Under the pieces are notes generated by a model, which ran no database searches, had not been told where the DNA came from, and saw only the letters and a list, made by a program, of their open reading frames with translations. 64,000 nt of DNA from Myxococcales bacterium (GTDB lineage: Bacteria; Myxococcota_A; Polyangia; Haliangiales; Haliangiaceae). Below are positions 1 to 8,178 of this stretch, in pieces. Each line of letters starts with the position of its first letter. The first letter of the stretch is position 1. Made by a program: the position numbers and the translations under genes. Location of the stretch: positions 62,001 to 126,000 of the forward strand of contig CANKMW010000001.1 in assembly GCA_947483555.1 (NCBI GenBank), in the 5' to 3' direction.

Positions 1-921
1 CAGGTTGAGCCGGTAGTGCAGCGCGGCATCGGTCTGCGGGTTGGCCGACGCCAGGTAGATCGGGCGTTCGACGTCCCAGTACACGTTGCTGGCCAGCTCG
101 AGGTCCATGACGCCGGGGTCGGCGACGTTCTCGCGCGACAGCTCGGGCAGGCGGCCGATGATCCGGTTCCACATGTTGTGGTGGATCGAGAGCCGGGTCA
201 GCGGTGCACCGCGGGCGGGGTCGGAGTAGTTGATCAGCATGCCGCCGAACTCGGCGTGACCGCCGAGGGTCTCGGCCATCATCGTGTACTGCACGGTCAG
301 GTCGCGGGTGAACGAGACCTGCATGGCCTCGTCGGCGGCGTTGCCGATCGAGAGGTGGTCGAGGATGCCGTTGGCGGCGTGGTGCAGGCGCACCCCATCC
401 CCACCGCCGTCGGCCGAGTCGAAGTTGCCGGGGCGGACGCGGAGGTGGCGGACGACGAAGTCCTCGGGTGCGGTGGCCGGCAACGGACAGTCGGGTGCCG
501 ATGGCGCCTCGCACACCACGTCGCCCTGGATCAGGAGCCCGCGCACCGTGACGCCGCCCGGCGAGGTCTGGCCCGCGATCGTGACGTCGCCACGGGTCAG
601 GATCGGCACGCCGTCGATCACGCCGCTGACGTCGAACACGATCGTGCGCGGACCGGAGGCGTCCAGCGCCGCCTGCAGGGACCCGGCACCGACCGCCGCC
701 AGCGTGGTCACGTGAATGACGGCGCCGCCGCGCCCACCGTCGGCGCCGGCTCCGAAGCCCTCGGCGCCGGGAAAGGTGGCCAGGGTCCAGGTCGGCGGTG
801 GCGGTGGCGGTGGTTGCGTGGGTGCATCGGTGCCGCCACCACCAGGGCTGCCGCCACAGCCGGCGATGGCGATCAACGACCAGATCCAGGAACGGCGCAC
901 GAGCCAGCGAGGGTCAGGCAT
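1..921 (-). CDS. Pectate-lyase-like parallel beta-helix lipoprotein (3' end cut by window edge)
   Basis: The frame is open from an ATG at 921 to the window edge (307 codons, no stop), so the C-terminus is missing. An AAGGAG ribosome site lies 7 bases before the ATG. The N-terminus is a lipoprotein signal with lipobox IAGC, followed by a Gly/Pro-rich linker with a run of prolines. The mature part opens with FPGAEGFGAGADGGRGG and later has ASGPRTIVFDVSGVI, VTIAGQTSPGG and LSIHHNMWNRIIGRLPE, the pattern of secreted pectate-lyase-type right-handed beta-helix proteins. A polysaccharide lyase acting outside the cell is inferred from family resemblance; the substrate cannot be read. It lies 29 bases after the DUF3829-like gene on the same strand and is probably cotranscribed with it. 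Confidence 0.8.
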   Translation of the reverse strand, partial: MPDPRWLVRRSWIWSLIAIAGCGGSPGGGGTDAPTQPPPPPPPTWTLATFPGAEGFGAGADGGRGGAVIHVTTLAAVGAGSLQAALDASGPRTIVFDVSGVIDGVPILTRGDVTIAGQTSPGGVTVRGLLIQGDVVCEAPSAPDCPLPATAPEDFVVRHLRVRPGNFDSADGGGDGVRLHHAANGILDHLSIGNAADEAMQVSFTRDLTVQYTMMAETLGGHAEFGGMLINYSDPARGAPLTRLSIHHNMWNRIIGRLPELSRENVADPGVMDLELASNVYWDVERPIYLASANPQTDAALHYRLNL

Positions 922-950
922 CGGGTCTTTCTCCTTGTCTCGGGCGCCGG

Positions 951-1949
951 TCACTTCCAGAACAGACCGTTGGAGTGCTGCACGAGGTCGTTGTACGCCC
1001 GCAGCAGGTGCTGGGGTGAGCCCTCGACCTGGTACCCGAACGGTCCCGCGAATCGCTCCTCGTCGGCCTTGGTGTACGCCACCTTGTCGCGCACGCGGCG
1101 CAGGCGCTCCTTCCCGGCCTTGCTGAGATCGGCGAGATCGCTGGTCACCACGCTGTACGCTGCGACGCGCTCGAACTGCTCGGGCCGCTTCGTGGCCAGG
1201 TCGGAGAGCTCCTGGACCGCGGCCAGGAACGGATCGAGCCTGGCCTGCAGGACGTCGACCGACGGTGACTGCTCCAGCCCCGCGCCCAGGAGCGCCTTCG
1301 CGAGCTGCATGGCGTTGGCGTGCAGGAACGCGAGGTCACGGCCATGCTCCTTCTCCATGCGGGCGAGCTGTTGCTGCTTGAGATCGTCATCGATCTTCTC
1401 GACCTCGCGTTGCAACGCCGCGCCCGTCGCAGCGACCTCCGCGAAGCCTGCGACCAGCGGGCCATGCAGCGACTTGCCGCGGGCGAACTGGTCGTCCTTG
1501 TAGTCTTTCTGATCGTAGTACGCGTGGGTCTGGTTGACGATCGGCTCGAGCCTGGTCACGGCCGTGCTCAGCGCCTGGGCCGCCCGGTCGAGGTCCGGAA
1601 GGCTTGGAGCCATCGCGGCCGCCGCCGCGGTCGCTGCTGCGCATTTTTGCGCCGCGTCCAGCCGGTACAGCTGGATGTGCGTCTCCGTCCCGGTCGGCCC
1701 GACGTCGGGATCGGCGAGCCAGTGGAGGTAGTAGTCGCGACTCTTCATGGCCGGCAGATAGGCATCGTTGATGCAGCCGATATAGCCGTCGAGCTTGTCG
1801 GCTAGCCGGTCCTCCGCCGGGTCGCTGGCTCCTTCGCCGGCCGACGTCGCGGGTTTGCTGCAACCCGAGCACAGCGCGACCGCGACCGCGACGACGGTTG
1901 CAGGCGCCAGCGCGGAACGCCTGGGGATCTTGAACTCTGCAGACTCCAT
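951..1949 (-). CDS. DUF3829 (YiiG-like) lipoprotein
   Basis: This is a 332-aa protein when started at the ATG at 1949; the frame stays open 13 codons further up, but this start gives a normal signal peptide (basic IPRRSA, hydrophobic stretch, lipobox CSGC). The body is alpha-helical and rich in Ala, Gln and Lys, with KLDGYIGCINDAYLPAMKSRDYY near the start and paired helices afterwards (EVEKIDDDLKQQQLARMEKE). This fits the DUF3829/YiiG family of envelope lipoproteins, whose function is not established. It is the first gene of a likely two-gene unit with the pectate-lyase-like gene and diverges from the winged-helix regulator at 2058, sharing a gap of about 108 bp. Confidence 0.7.
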   Translation of the reverse strand: MESAEFKIPRRSALAPATVVAVAVALCSGCSKPATSAGEGASDPAEDRLADKLDGYIGCINDAYLPAMKSRDYYLHWLADPDVGPTGTETHIQLYRLDAAQKCAAATAAAAAMAPSLPDLDRAAQALSTAVTRLEPIVNQTHAYYDQKDYKDDQFARGKSLHGPLVAGFAEVAATGAALQREVEKIDDDLKQQQLARMEKEHGRDLAFLHANAMQLAKALLGAGLEQSPSVDVLQARLDPFLAAVQELSDLATKRPEQFERVAAYSVVTSDLADLSKAGKERLRRVRDKVAYTKADEERFAGPFGYQVEGSPQHLLRAYNDLVQHSNGLFWK

Positions 1950-2057
1950 GGTCCGGGAACGAACGCCGGTCCGCATCTTCCCGACCAATCAGCGCCTGGG
2001 CTTCGAACACCGCGCGGCCAACCGCCCGGCGGGGCGTGGCCGAGCTACGATGACCGG

Positions 2058-4121
2058 GTGCGGTACCGCTTCGGCGGCTTCGAGCTGGACCCGCGCGAGG
2101 GGAGCCTGCGGCGCGACGGCGAAGCGCTCGAGGTGCAGCCCAAGGTCATCGACGCGCTGGCCCTGTTCATCGGGCGCGCCGGGCAGCTGGTCACGCGCGA
2201 CGAGATCCTCGAGGCGCTGTGGCCTGACGTCCACGTCAGCGACGACGCCCTGCAGCAGATGATCAGGAAGCTGCGCAAGGCGCTCGGTGACGACGCCAAG
2301 GTGGCGCGGTTCCTCGAGACAGTGCCGCGGCGAGGCTATCGCTTCATCGCTCCCGTGACGCCCGCCGCCGACCCCGGTGACGAGAGCGCGGTGGAGCCCG
2401 CCCCGGCGGCGCCGGAGTCGGAGTCGTCGCCGCGGGTGCCGGCCGAGGCGGAGCGGCCAGCGCAGGCTCCGACGGTCGTCGTGATCGCTCCGGCTGACCA
2501 TTCGGTGCGCCGGCGCCGGCGGCGGTGGCCGATGGCCGGGGCTGCCGGCGTGGTGCTCGCACTCGCGCTCGCGCTCGTGGTGGCCGTGCGCATGCGCGCC
2601 CGGCCGCCGGCGATGTTGCACCGCGGCGCATGCGCGCCAGGTCGCCTCACCCACTCGCCCGAACGCGAACAGGAAGGTGCCTTCATCGGCAAGTCGATCG
2701 TGTTCGTCGCCAACGACCCCGACCAGGGGCAGTACGATCTCTTCGTCACGTCGCGCGCCGGTGATGGCAGGCTGCGTCTGACCCACACCCCGGGCGACGA
2801 GTTCTACCCCCAGGCGGCACCCGACGGCGACGCGATCCTGTTCAGCCGCGGCGACGTCGACGGTCTCGGCGTGTGGGAGATCGGGCTGAGCGGCGGCCCG
2901 GCACGGCTGGTGGTCGCCGATGCGTGCTGCGCGGCCTATTCGCCCGACGGCCGCGAGCTGGCGTACCTGCGCCCGCGTGCCGACCACGCCGTGCTCCTGG
3001 TGCGCGCGCGCAGCGGCGGTGCGGAGCGCGAGGTCGCGCGGGTGGCGGCGACCGCAGCCTCGGTGGCGTGGTCGCCCGATGGAAGGTCACTCGCCTTCGT
3101 CGACGGACGGCGGGTGTGGACGGTCGCGGTGGCGGGCGGAGCACCGCGCCCGGCGTCGCCGCTGGCGTCGCACCTGCGCACGGTGACCTGGGCCGGACGC
3201 GCCCTGGTCAGCGACGGCAACTTCACCGGCCGCGGTGGCCTGTGGTGGATGGTGCCCGGCCGACCGCCGCAGTCGATCACCACCAACACCGGCGGCCAGT
3301 ACCACCCCGCGGTCGCGGGCGCGGACCTGCTCTACACGTCCGAGAAGCGACAGCAACAGATCTACGTCGACAGCGGCGAGGGCGTTCGGCGGGTCTCGAC
3401 GACCACCACCCTCGACTGTCTCGACGTCGCGGCCGACGGTCGCCGGGTCGCGTTCACCGACTACGACCCGACCGCCGGCGGTCGTGAGGCCGAGGTGGTC
3501 GTGCAGGACGTCGACAACGAGGCGCGCGACGTGCTGGGCGCCGGGCGCTGCCCACGCTTCTCGCCCGACGGGGCCCGGGTCGCCTACCTCCGACGCGACG
3601 GCGGCGACGAGGTGCTGTGGGTTCATCCCGGCGGCCGATTCGGGCCGGAGACGGTGCGACCGATCGATGCGCCGGCCTGGGACCGCGACGGACGATCGCT
3701 GGTGGTGGCCACCGCCAGCGGTCTGGTCCGCGTGACGGCCGCTGCGGTCAGCGAGCTCGCGCCCGGCCGGTTCGGACGAGTCGACGTCGCCGCCGACGGC
3801 GTGGTGGCCGCCACGCGCGACGACGCGGTGCTGCTGATCGGTGCCGGCGGCGAGTTGACGCGGCTGGCGATCCGGGCGAGCTACGAGAATCCGCCGACCT
3901 GGACCGCCGGCGGGCTGACCGTGCTGGCCGCCGAGCGAACCCGCCCGCTGCTGATCACCTACGATCGCGGCGGACGCGAGCTGGCGCGCGAGGCGGTCCG
4001 TTTCGAGGCCGATCCGAGCTTCTGGGGTGTGTTCGAAGCCCGGCGCTTCGACGGTGGCTGGGCGTTCGTGCAGACCCGCTACGAGAGCGACCTGTACGTG
4101 CTCGGCGACTGCGTTCGCTGA
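2058..4121 (+). CDS. CadC/ToxR-like membrane regulator: winged helix + TM + PD40 beta-propeller
   Basis: This 687-aa protein starts at GTG; the nearby ATG at 2050 is in another frame. Residues 1-100 form an OmpR/PhoB-type winged helix (FGGFELDP, GQLVTRDEILEALWPD, ALQQMIRKLRKALGDDA, FLETVPRRGYRFIAPV). A Pro/Glu-rich linker with an Arg-rich stop is followed by one membrane segment at about 157-178. The rest resembles TolB/PD40 propeller repeats (AAYSPDGRELAYL, VAWSPDGRSLAFV, PRFSPDGARVAYLRRDG). The layout puts the DNA-binding domain in the cytoplasm and the propeller in the periplasm, as in CadC/ToxR one-component regulators, so it probably senses an envelope signal. Its targets are unknown; the divergent lipoprotein operon next door is one candidate. 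Confidence 0.82.
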   Translation: MRYRFGGFELDPREGSLRRDGEALEVQPKVIDALALFIGRAGQLVTRDEILEALWPDVHVSDDALQQMIRKLRKALGDDAKVARFLETVPRRGYRFIAPVTPAADPGDESAVEPAPAAPESESSPRVPAEAERPAQAPTVVVIAPADHSVRRRRRRWPMAGAAGVVLALALALVVAVRMRARPPAMLHRGACAPGRLTHSPEREQEGAFIGKSIVFVANDPDQGQYDLFVTSRAGDGRLRLTHTPGDEFYPQAAPDGDAILFSRGDVDGLGVWEIGLSGGPARLVVADACCAAYSPDGRELAYLRPRADHAVLLVRARSGGAEREVARVAATAASVAWSPDGRSLAFVDGRRVWTVAVAGGAPRPASPLASHLRTVTWAGRALVSDGNFTGRGGLWWMVPGRPPQSITTNTGGQYHPAVAGADLLYTSEKRQQQIYVDSGEGVRRVSTTTTLDCLDVAADGRRVAFTDYDPTAGGREAEVVVQDVDNEARDVLGAGRCPRFSPDGARVAYLRRDGGDEVLWVHPGGRFGPETVRPIDAPAWDRDGRSLVVATASGLVRVTAAAVSELAPGRFGRVDVAADGVVAATRDDAVLLIGAGGELTRLAIRASYENPPTWTAGGLTVLAAERTRPLLITYDRGGRELAREAVRFEADPSFWGVFEARRFDGGWAFVQTRYESDLYVLGDCVR

Positions 4122-4140
4122 GGCCAGCGAGGCCAGCGCG

Positions 4141-7047
4141 CTAGCGGGGCTGGAACAGCATCAGGTGCGCGGCCCAGTGATCCGCACGTCCGCCGCTGGC
4201 GCGCGATCGCACCGCGGCCAGCGCCGCCGCCGGCGCCTCGCCGCCGTCGAGGCGACCGCGGAGCTCGGCGAACAGCGCCGCGGCTTCGTCGTCGGGGAGC
4301 TCGACGTCAGCGGCGATCACCGCGCGGGCGCCGGCGACCATGAACGCATCGGGCAGGCTCCAGCGCACCTGCAGGTGCGGTGCGACGTCGCTGGCCCGAC
4401 ACGCTGCCAGGACCACGATCGGCGCCCCGCGCAGCGTCGCGCCGCGCAGATCGCGCGCGGTGAGGACGGACCCGCCACCGGGATCCGGAGCCAGCAGCAG
4501 GTACGACGCGTCGGCGATCGCCAGATCGGCGACACCATGGACGTGGAGCTCGGCGTAGGTGGCGCTGCTCAGCGCCGCCAGCACCCGGCTCGGCGTGGCC
4601 TCGGCGCCCGACAGCACGCGCGCGCCGGCGACCGCAACCGGCACCAGCCGCGGCGCGGCGGTCGCCGGATCGGTGACGACCAGGACCTCGCGCGTGGCGG
4701 GCGGTGGTGGGGGGCGCGCGGCGCGCTCGCCGACGAAGAACCACGGACGATCGGGCGGGAGCAGGTCGGCCCTTCCTTGCAGCGGGGGACGGGCGATGAC
4801 GGCGATCTGCGGACAGCCGGCCAGCGCCGCCAGCAGCGGGCCGGGCACCAGCGCGAGCCGCGGCTGCTCGGCGACCGGGATCCGCCGCAGCGCGCCGCCG
4901 GTCGCGCCGGCCGAATCGCGGATGGCCACCACCACGCGGTCGTCATCGGCGCTGGCGACGACCACACACCCGGGCGGGAGCTCGCCGCCGAGCTCGCGGC
5001 CGGCGTCGGCGAGCGCGTCGGCCCAGCGGGCACCGGCGCCATCGTCATCGAGGAGCGCGGCGTAGGCCCAGGCCCGGATCCCGGCCACCGACGGCTCGTC
5101 GGACGCCAGCGCCGGGAGGGCGGCGACGATCTGGTCGCGGCCCGCGGCGGGGTCGCGATCGATCGCCAGCCGCCCACCGCCGATCGCGGCGAGCGTGGCG
5201 AGATCGGCGGCGGGGTCGGCGGCAGCGGCGGCGAGCCACGCCTCGGCGCGCACCCGGTCGTCGTCGCGGCCGCTCTGGCGGGCAAGATCGACCGCGGTCA
5301 TCACCGCCTGCGCATCGGTCGACTCCGGGCAGGTCCCGGCCGCCGGCAAGGCGGTCCGCACGGCGTCGAGATCGCCACGCGCCAGCGCGAGCACCGCCAG
5401 GCCGACGTGACCGTAGCGCTCGGTCTCGCAGCTGCGGCCAGCGGCGCGCCGCGCGACCTCGTCGAAGATCGCGCTGGCCAGCGCGGCGCGCCCGCCGTGG
5501 CGAGCCAGCTCGCCCTGGAACACCAGCGCCGCGTCTTCTTGATCCGGCGCGCCGGCGAGCGCGTACGCGACGCGCGCCCGCGCCGCATGGCCGTGGGCGT
5601 CGGCGATGCGGCCGGCCATCCCGAGCGCCTCGGCGAGGTCGAGCTCGAGGGCCGCGCAGCGGAATGCCCACACCGCCGCGTCACACGACGCCAGCGCCGC
5701 GATCAGCTCGGCCTCGACGTCGCGGCCGTCATCGCGGGCGGCGCCGATGCGCTCGCGCGCCAGCAGCAGCGCGAACCACGGCGACGGCGCGGAACCCAGC
5801 AGCCGCGCCAGCTCGGCGCGACGTGGCCGCGCCTGGCCGGAAAGGATCAGCACGCCGATCTGCAGGTCGGCCACCGACGCGCCGGCGGCGGCCAGCTCGG
5901 CGAGCAGTCGATCGATCTCGGCCGCCGACAGCGCCTGGGCCTTCACGGCCCGGTAGCGGGCCTGAAAGCGCCGGCGGACCGCGAAGTCGCTGGCGACGAC
6001 CGCCTCGAGCGCCAGGCGGGCGCTGCGATCACCCGCCGCGGTGTCGAGCTCGTCGGCGACCGCGCCGAGCGCGCGCGCCTGGTCAGCGTCGTCGACGACC
6101 CGCAGCGCGTCGAGGAAGTAGAGGCGGGTGAAGGCCGGGAACCGGCGGGCGTCGGCGACCGTGAGGCCGTCGGCGCGGGTGCCCGCGATCTGGGCGCCGG
6201 CGCGTTGTCCCAGCGCGGCAAAGTCGCGGTCGCGGACGGTCACGCCGGCCCGCAGCCCCGCGGCGCGGACCCGCGCCTCGTCGGCCCACCCCGGTTCGCC
6301 GCGCGCCGCCACGGCGTCGAAGGCGGCCGCCGCGGCCATCGGCAGCTCGAGATCGCGGAGCGCGAGCGCGCGATTCCACTGCGCGCCGGCGTGCCCGGGC
6401 TCCCGTCGCAGCGCCCGCTCGGTCAGCGCCAGCGCTTGCTCCGGCTGACCGCGGAGCACGGCGAGCGCCGCGCGATCGGCGGCGGCCGCGGTGGTGTCGG
6501 GCAGCGTGGCTGCGACCGCATCGGCACGGCCGAGCTCGGCGACCAGCGCGTGCGCGGCGATCAGGCCGCCGTGATCACCACGCTGCTCGAGCGCGGCGAG
6601 CGTCGCGAGCGGGATGACCTCGGGCGCGGTAGCGCCGCGGTTGACCGCATAGGGGCGGTGGCCGTCGAACGCCGGGGCGGCAAACCGGACCTCGACGCCG
6701 CGGCGTTCGGCGAGCGCGAGCGCGGGGGCCGCCGGCGCGGAGCCGCCACCACGCCCAGGTCGGACGACGAGGAAGATCACCGCCGCGACCGCGAGGCAGC
6801 CGACCGCGATCGACGCCGCGAGCCAGCGACGCCGGGGCGCGACCGGCGACGCCGCCGGCCGCTCGATGCTCGCGCCGCGCCCGCGCAGCGCGGCCTCGAA
6901 CCCCATCAGGTCTTCGATCTCGGCCTGGCAACGGGCGCAGCTCACGAGGTGGCCCTCGAACGCGGTCGTGGCTGCGTCGTCGAGCTCGCGATCGAAGTAG
7001 GCGCCGATCGGCTCGCAGGCCGCGGACATCTCCGCCGGGTCACTCAT
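4141..7047 (-). CDS. Zinc anti-sigma domain fused to a CHAT caspase-like protease (968 aa)
   Basis: Residues 1-45 carry the zinc anti-sigma (zf-HC2) signature H33-x3-C37-x2-C40 (EGHLVSCARC). A membrane segment follows at about 75-96 after PRRRW. The next ~650 residues are Ala-rich helices resembling TPR-like repeats. The last ~170 residues look like a CHAT domain: EVLVVTDP, then YAELHVHG with His837, then IVVLAACRAS with Cys883, spaced as in the caspase-like His/Cys dyad, and a final DHWAAHLMLFQ. The gene overlaps the upstream ECF sigma gene by 8 bp, the usual layout of a sigma factor and its anti-sigma. I infer a membrane-tethered anti-sigma factor that also has, or is controlled by, protease activity. 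A purely structural CHAT domain is possible. Confidence 0.8.
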   Translation of the reverse strand: MSDPAEMSAACEPIGAYFDRELDDAATTAFEGHLVSCARCQAEIEDLMGFEAALRGRGASIERPAASPVAPRRRWLAASIAVGCLAVAAVIFLVVRPGRGGGSAPAAPALALAERRGVEVRFAAPAFDGHRPYAVNRGATAPEVIPLATLAALEQRGDHGGLIAAHALVAELGRADAVAATLPDTTAAAADRAALAVLRGQPEQALALTERALRREPGHAGAQWNRALALRDLELPMAAAAAFDAVAARGEPGWADEARVRAAGLRAGVTVRDRDFAALGQRAGAQIAGTRADGLTVADARRFPAFTRLYFLDALRVVDDADQARALGAVADELDTAAGDRSARLALEAVVASDFAVRRRFQARYRAVKAQALSAAEIDRLLAELAAAGASVADLQIGVLILSGQARPRRAELARLLGSAPSPWFALLLARERIGAARDDGRDVEAELIAALASCDAAVWAFRCAALELDLAEALGMAGRIADAHGHAARARVAYALAGAPDQEDAALVFQGELARHGGRAALASAIFDEVARRAAGRSCETERYGHVGLAVLALARGDLDAVRTALPAAGTCPESTDAQAVMTAVDLARQSGRDDDRVRAEAWLAAAAADPAADLATLAAIGGGRLAIDRDPAAGRDQIVAALPALASDEPSVAGIRAWAYAALLDDDGAGARWADALADAGRELGGELPPGCVVVASADDDRVVVAIRDSAGATGGALRRIPVAEQPRLALVPGPLLAALAGCPQIAVIARPPLQGRADLLPPDRPWFFVGERAARPPPPPATREVLVVTDPATAAPRLVPVAVAGARVLSGAEATPSRVLAALSSATYAELHVHGVADLAIADASYLLLAPDPGGGSVLTARDLRGATLRGAPIVVLAACRASDVAPHLQVRWSLPDAFMVAGARAVIAADVELPDDEAAALFAELRGRLDGGEAPAAALAAVRSRASGGRADHWAAHLMLFQPR

Positions 7048-7654
7048 GACGGTCCTCGCTGGCGTCGGGGCCGGCGAACAGCTCGCGCAGGCGTCGCCGG
7101 GCCCGCAACACGCGCGTGCCCACGGTGTTCTTCGGGATCCCGAGCCGGGTCGCGATCTGCTCGTAGGACAGACCCTCGAACGCGAACAGCTCGAAGGCCG
7201 CCCGCTGGTCGGTCGGCAGCTCGGGAAGTCGCCGGCGGATGTCCTCGGGTTCGAGGCGTTGCCACCACGGCATTGCTTCGACCACCGGCTGGGCGACGGC
7301 GACCGTGTCGACGTCGTCGTGCCACGGGGTCCGGTTCTGGCGCCGCAGGCGATCGATGAAGAGGTTGCGCATCACGCGGATCATCCACGGGCGAGGATCG
7401 TCGGTCGGTATCTTGTCGCGGTGTCGGAGCGCCCGCTCCAGGACATCCTGGACCAGGTCGCGCGGATCGAGCGGCGGCCGACACATGCGGGTGGCCAGCG
7501 CCAGGAGGAAGGCCCGGTCGTCGGGAGTGATGGTGGACCGAACCGCGCGGGCATCCGCGATCGAAGTCACGCCCGACGCCCCCGGATCTTCCGAAGTTTG
7601 TGGAGGTCGTCGCACAGCCCGGCGCCAGCATACCTGCGATCTCCGCGATATCAC
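7040..7654 (-). CDS. ECF-family RNA polymerase sigma factor
   Basis: This frame of up to 204 aa has sigma region 2 (DPRDLVQDVLERALRH, DPRPWMIRVMRNLFIDRLRRQ) and region 4 (LPELPTDQRAAFELFAFEGLSYEQIATRLGIP, NTVGTRVLRARRRLRELF), the two-domain layout of extracytoplasmic-function sigma factors. The first ~35 residues look uncoded; a later GTG (about residue 29) is an equally possible start. The 3' end overlaps the anti-sigma/CHAT gene by 8 bp, implying translational coupling and a shared regulatory unit. Targets cannot be told from the sequence; the divergent lipoprotein gene at 7738 and its own operon are natural candidates. Confidence 0.9.
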   Translation of the reverse strand: MISRRSQVCWRRAVRRPPQTSEDPGASGVTSIADARAVRSTITPDDRAFLLALATRMCRPPLDPRDLVQDVLERALRHRDKIPTDDPRPWMIRVMRNLFIDRLRRQNRTPWHDDVDTVAVAQPVVEAMPWWQRLEPEDIRRRLPELPTDQRAAFELFAFEGLSYEQIATRLGIPKNTVGTRVLRARRRLRELFAGPDASEDRHE

Positions 7655-7737
7655 CCGAGATCAGGTGGAGATCAGGACATGGTCAGGGCAGCGCAACCGG
7701 CGACCTGCGTACAACGGGGACAACGCAAGGAGTCGAA

Positions 7738-8151
7738 ATGAAGATCGCCATCGCCGCCTGTGTGCTGCTGTTCGCCGCCTGCCAGTCCGAGGTCGGGACC
7801 GAGTCGACCGAGCAGGAGCTCAAGGCCTGCATCCCGGTCGGGTCGTACGGCAACGCCTGGGTCCCGCCCGCCAAGCCCTGGACCACGCTGCCGGCAACCC
7901 CGGCCGGGGCGGTGGTCATCGTGGACTCCCTGGGCGGCGGCAAGGGCACCGCGTACGGCGTCGACTGGCACAATAGCCAGATCCTCTGGACCCGCTCGCT
8001 GCTCAGCGGCGATCTTGGCGAGGTCACCGAGCAGGTCGACCTGGCCGGGCTCGGCTTCCTGCTCCGCCCGCCGCCGCGGCCGAACCCGCCCGGAAGCGAG
8101 AACCTGCTCCAGCACGCCGAGGTGGTCGGCGCACTGGCGGCTGACTACTAG
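7738..8151 (+). CDS. Small lipoprotein of unknown function
   Basis: This 137-aa protein starts at the ATG at 7738, preceded by CAAGGAGT, a good ribosome site. The first 15 residues are a short lipoprotein signal with lipobox LFAAC (Cys15). The mature part has an acidic patch (EVGTESTEQELKAC), a Gly-rich segment (SLGGGKGTAYGVDWHNSQ) and a Pro-rich tail. I recognise no family. It diverges from the ECF sigma operon and ends 27 bp before the converging DUF4157/HET-C gene. Confidence 0.7.
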   Translation: MKIAIAACVLLFAACQSEVGTESTEQELKACIPVGSYGNAWVPPAKPWTTLPATPAGAVVIVDSLGGGKGTAYGVDWHNSQILWTRSLLSGDLGEVTEQVDLAGLGFLLRPPPRPNPPGSENLLQHAEVVGALAADY

Positions 8152-8178
8152 GGTTGGCGATCGCACGACCTGCGGTGG

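Noticed and set aside
16-1503. A 495-codon plus-strand open frame
   Set aside because: It is opposite the pectate-lyase-like and DUF3829-like genes, which have signal peptides, ribosome sites and family motifs; its product is Arg/Gly/Val-rich with no motif.
4027-7359. A 1110-codon plus-strand open frame
   Set aside because: It is antisense to the anti-sigma/CHAT gene; high G+C keeps the frame open and the product is Arg/Gly-rich without domains.
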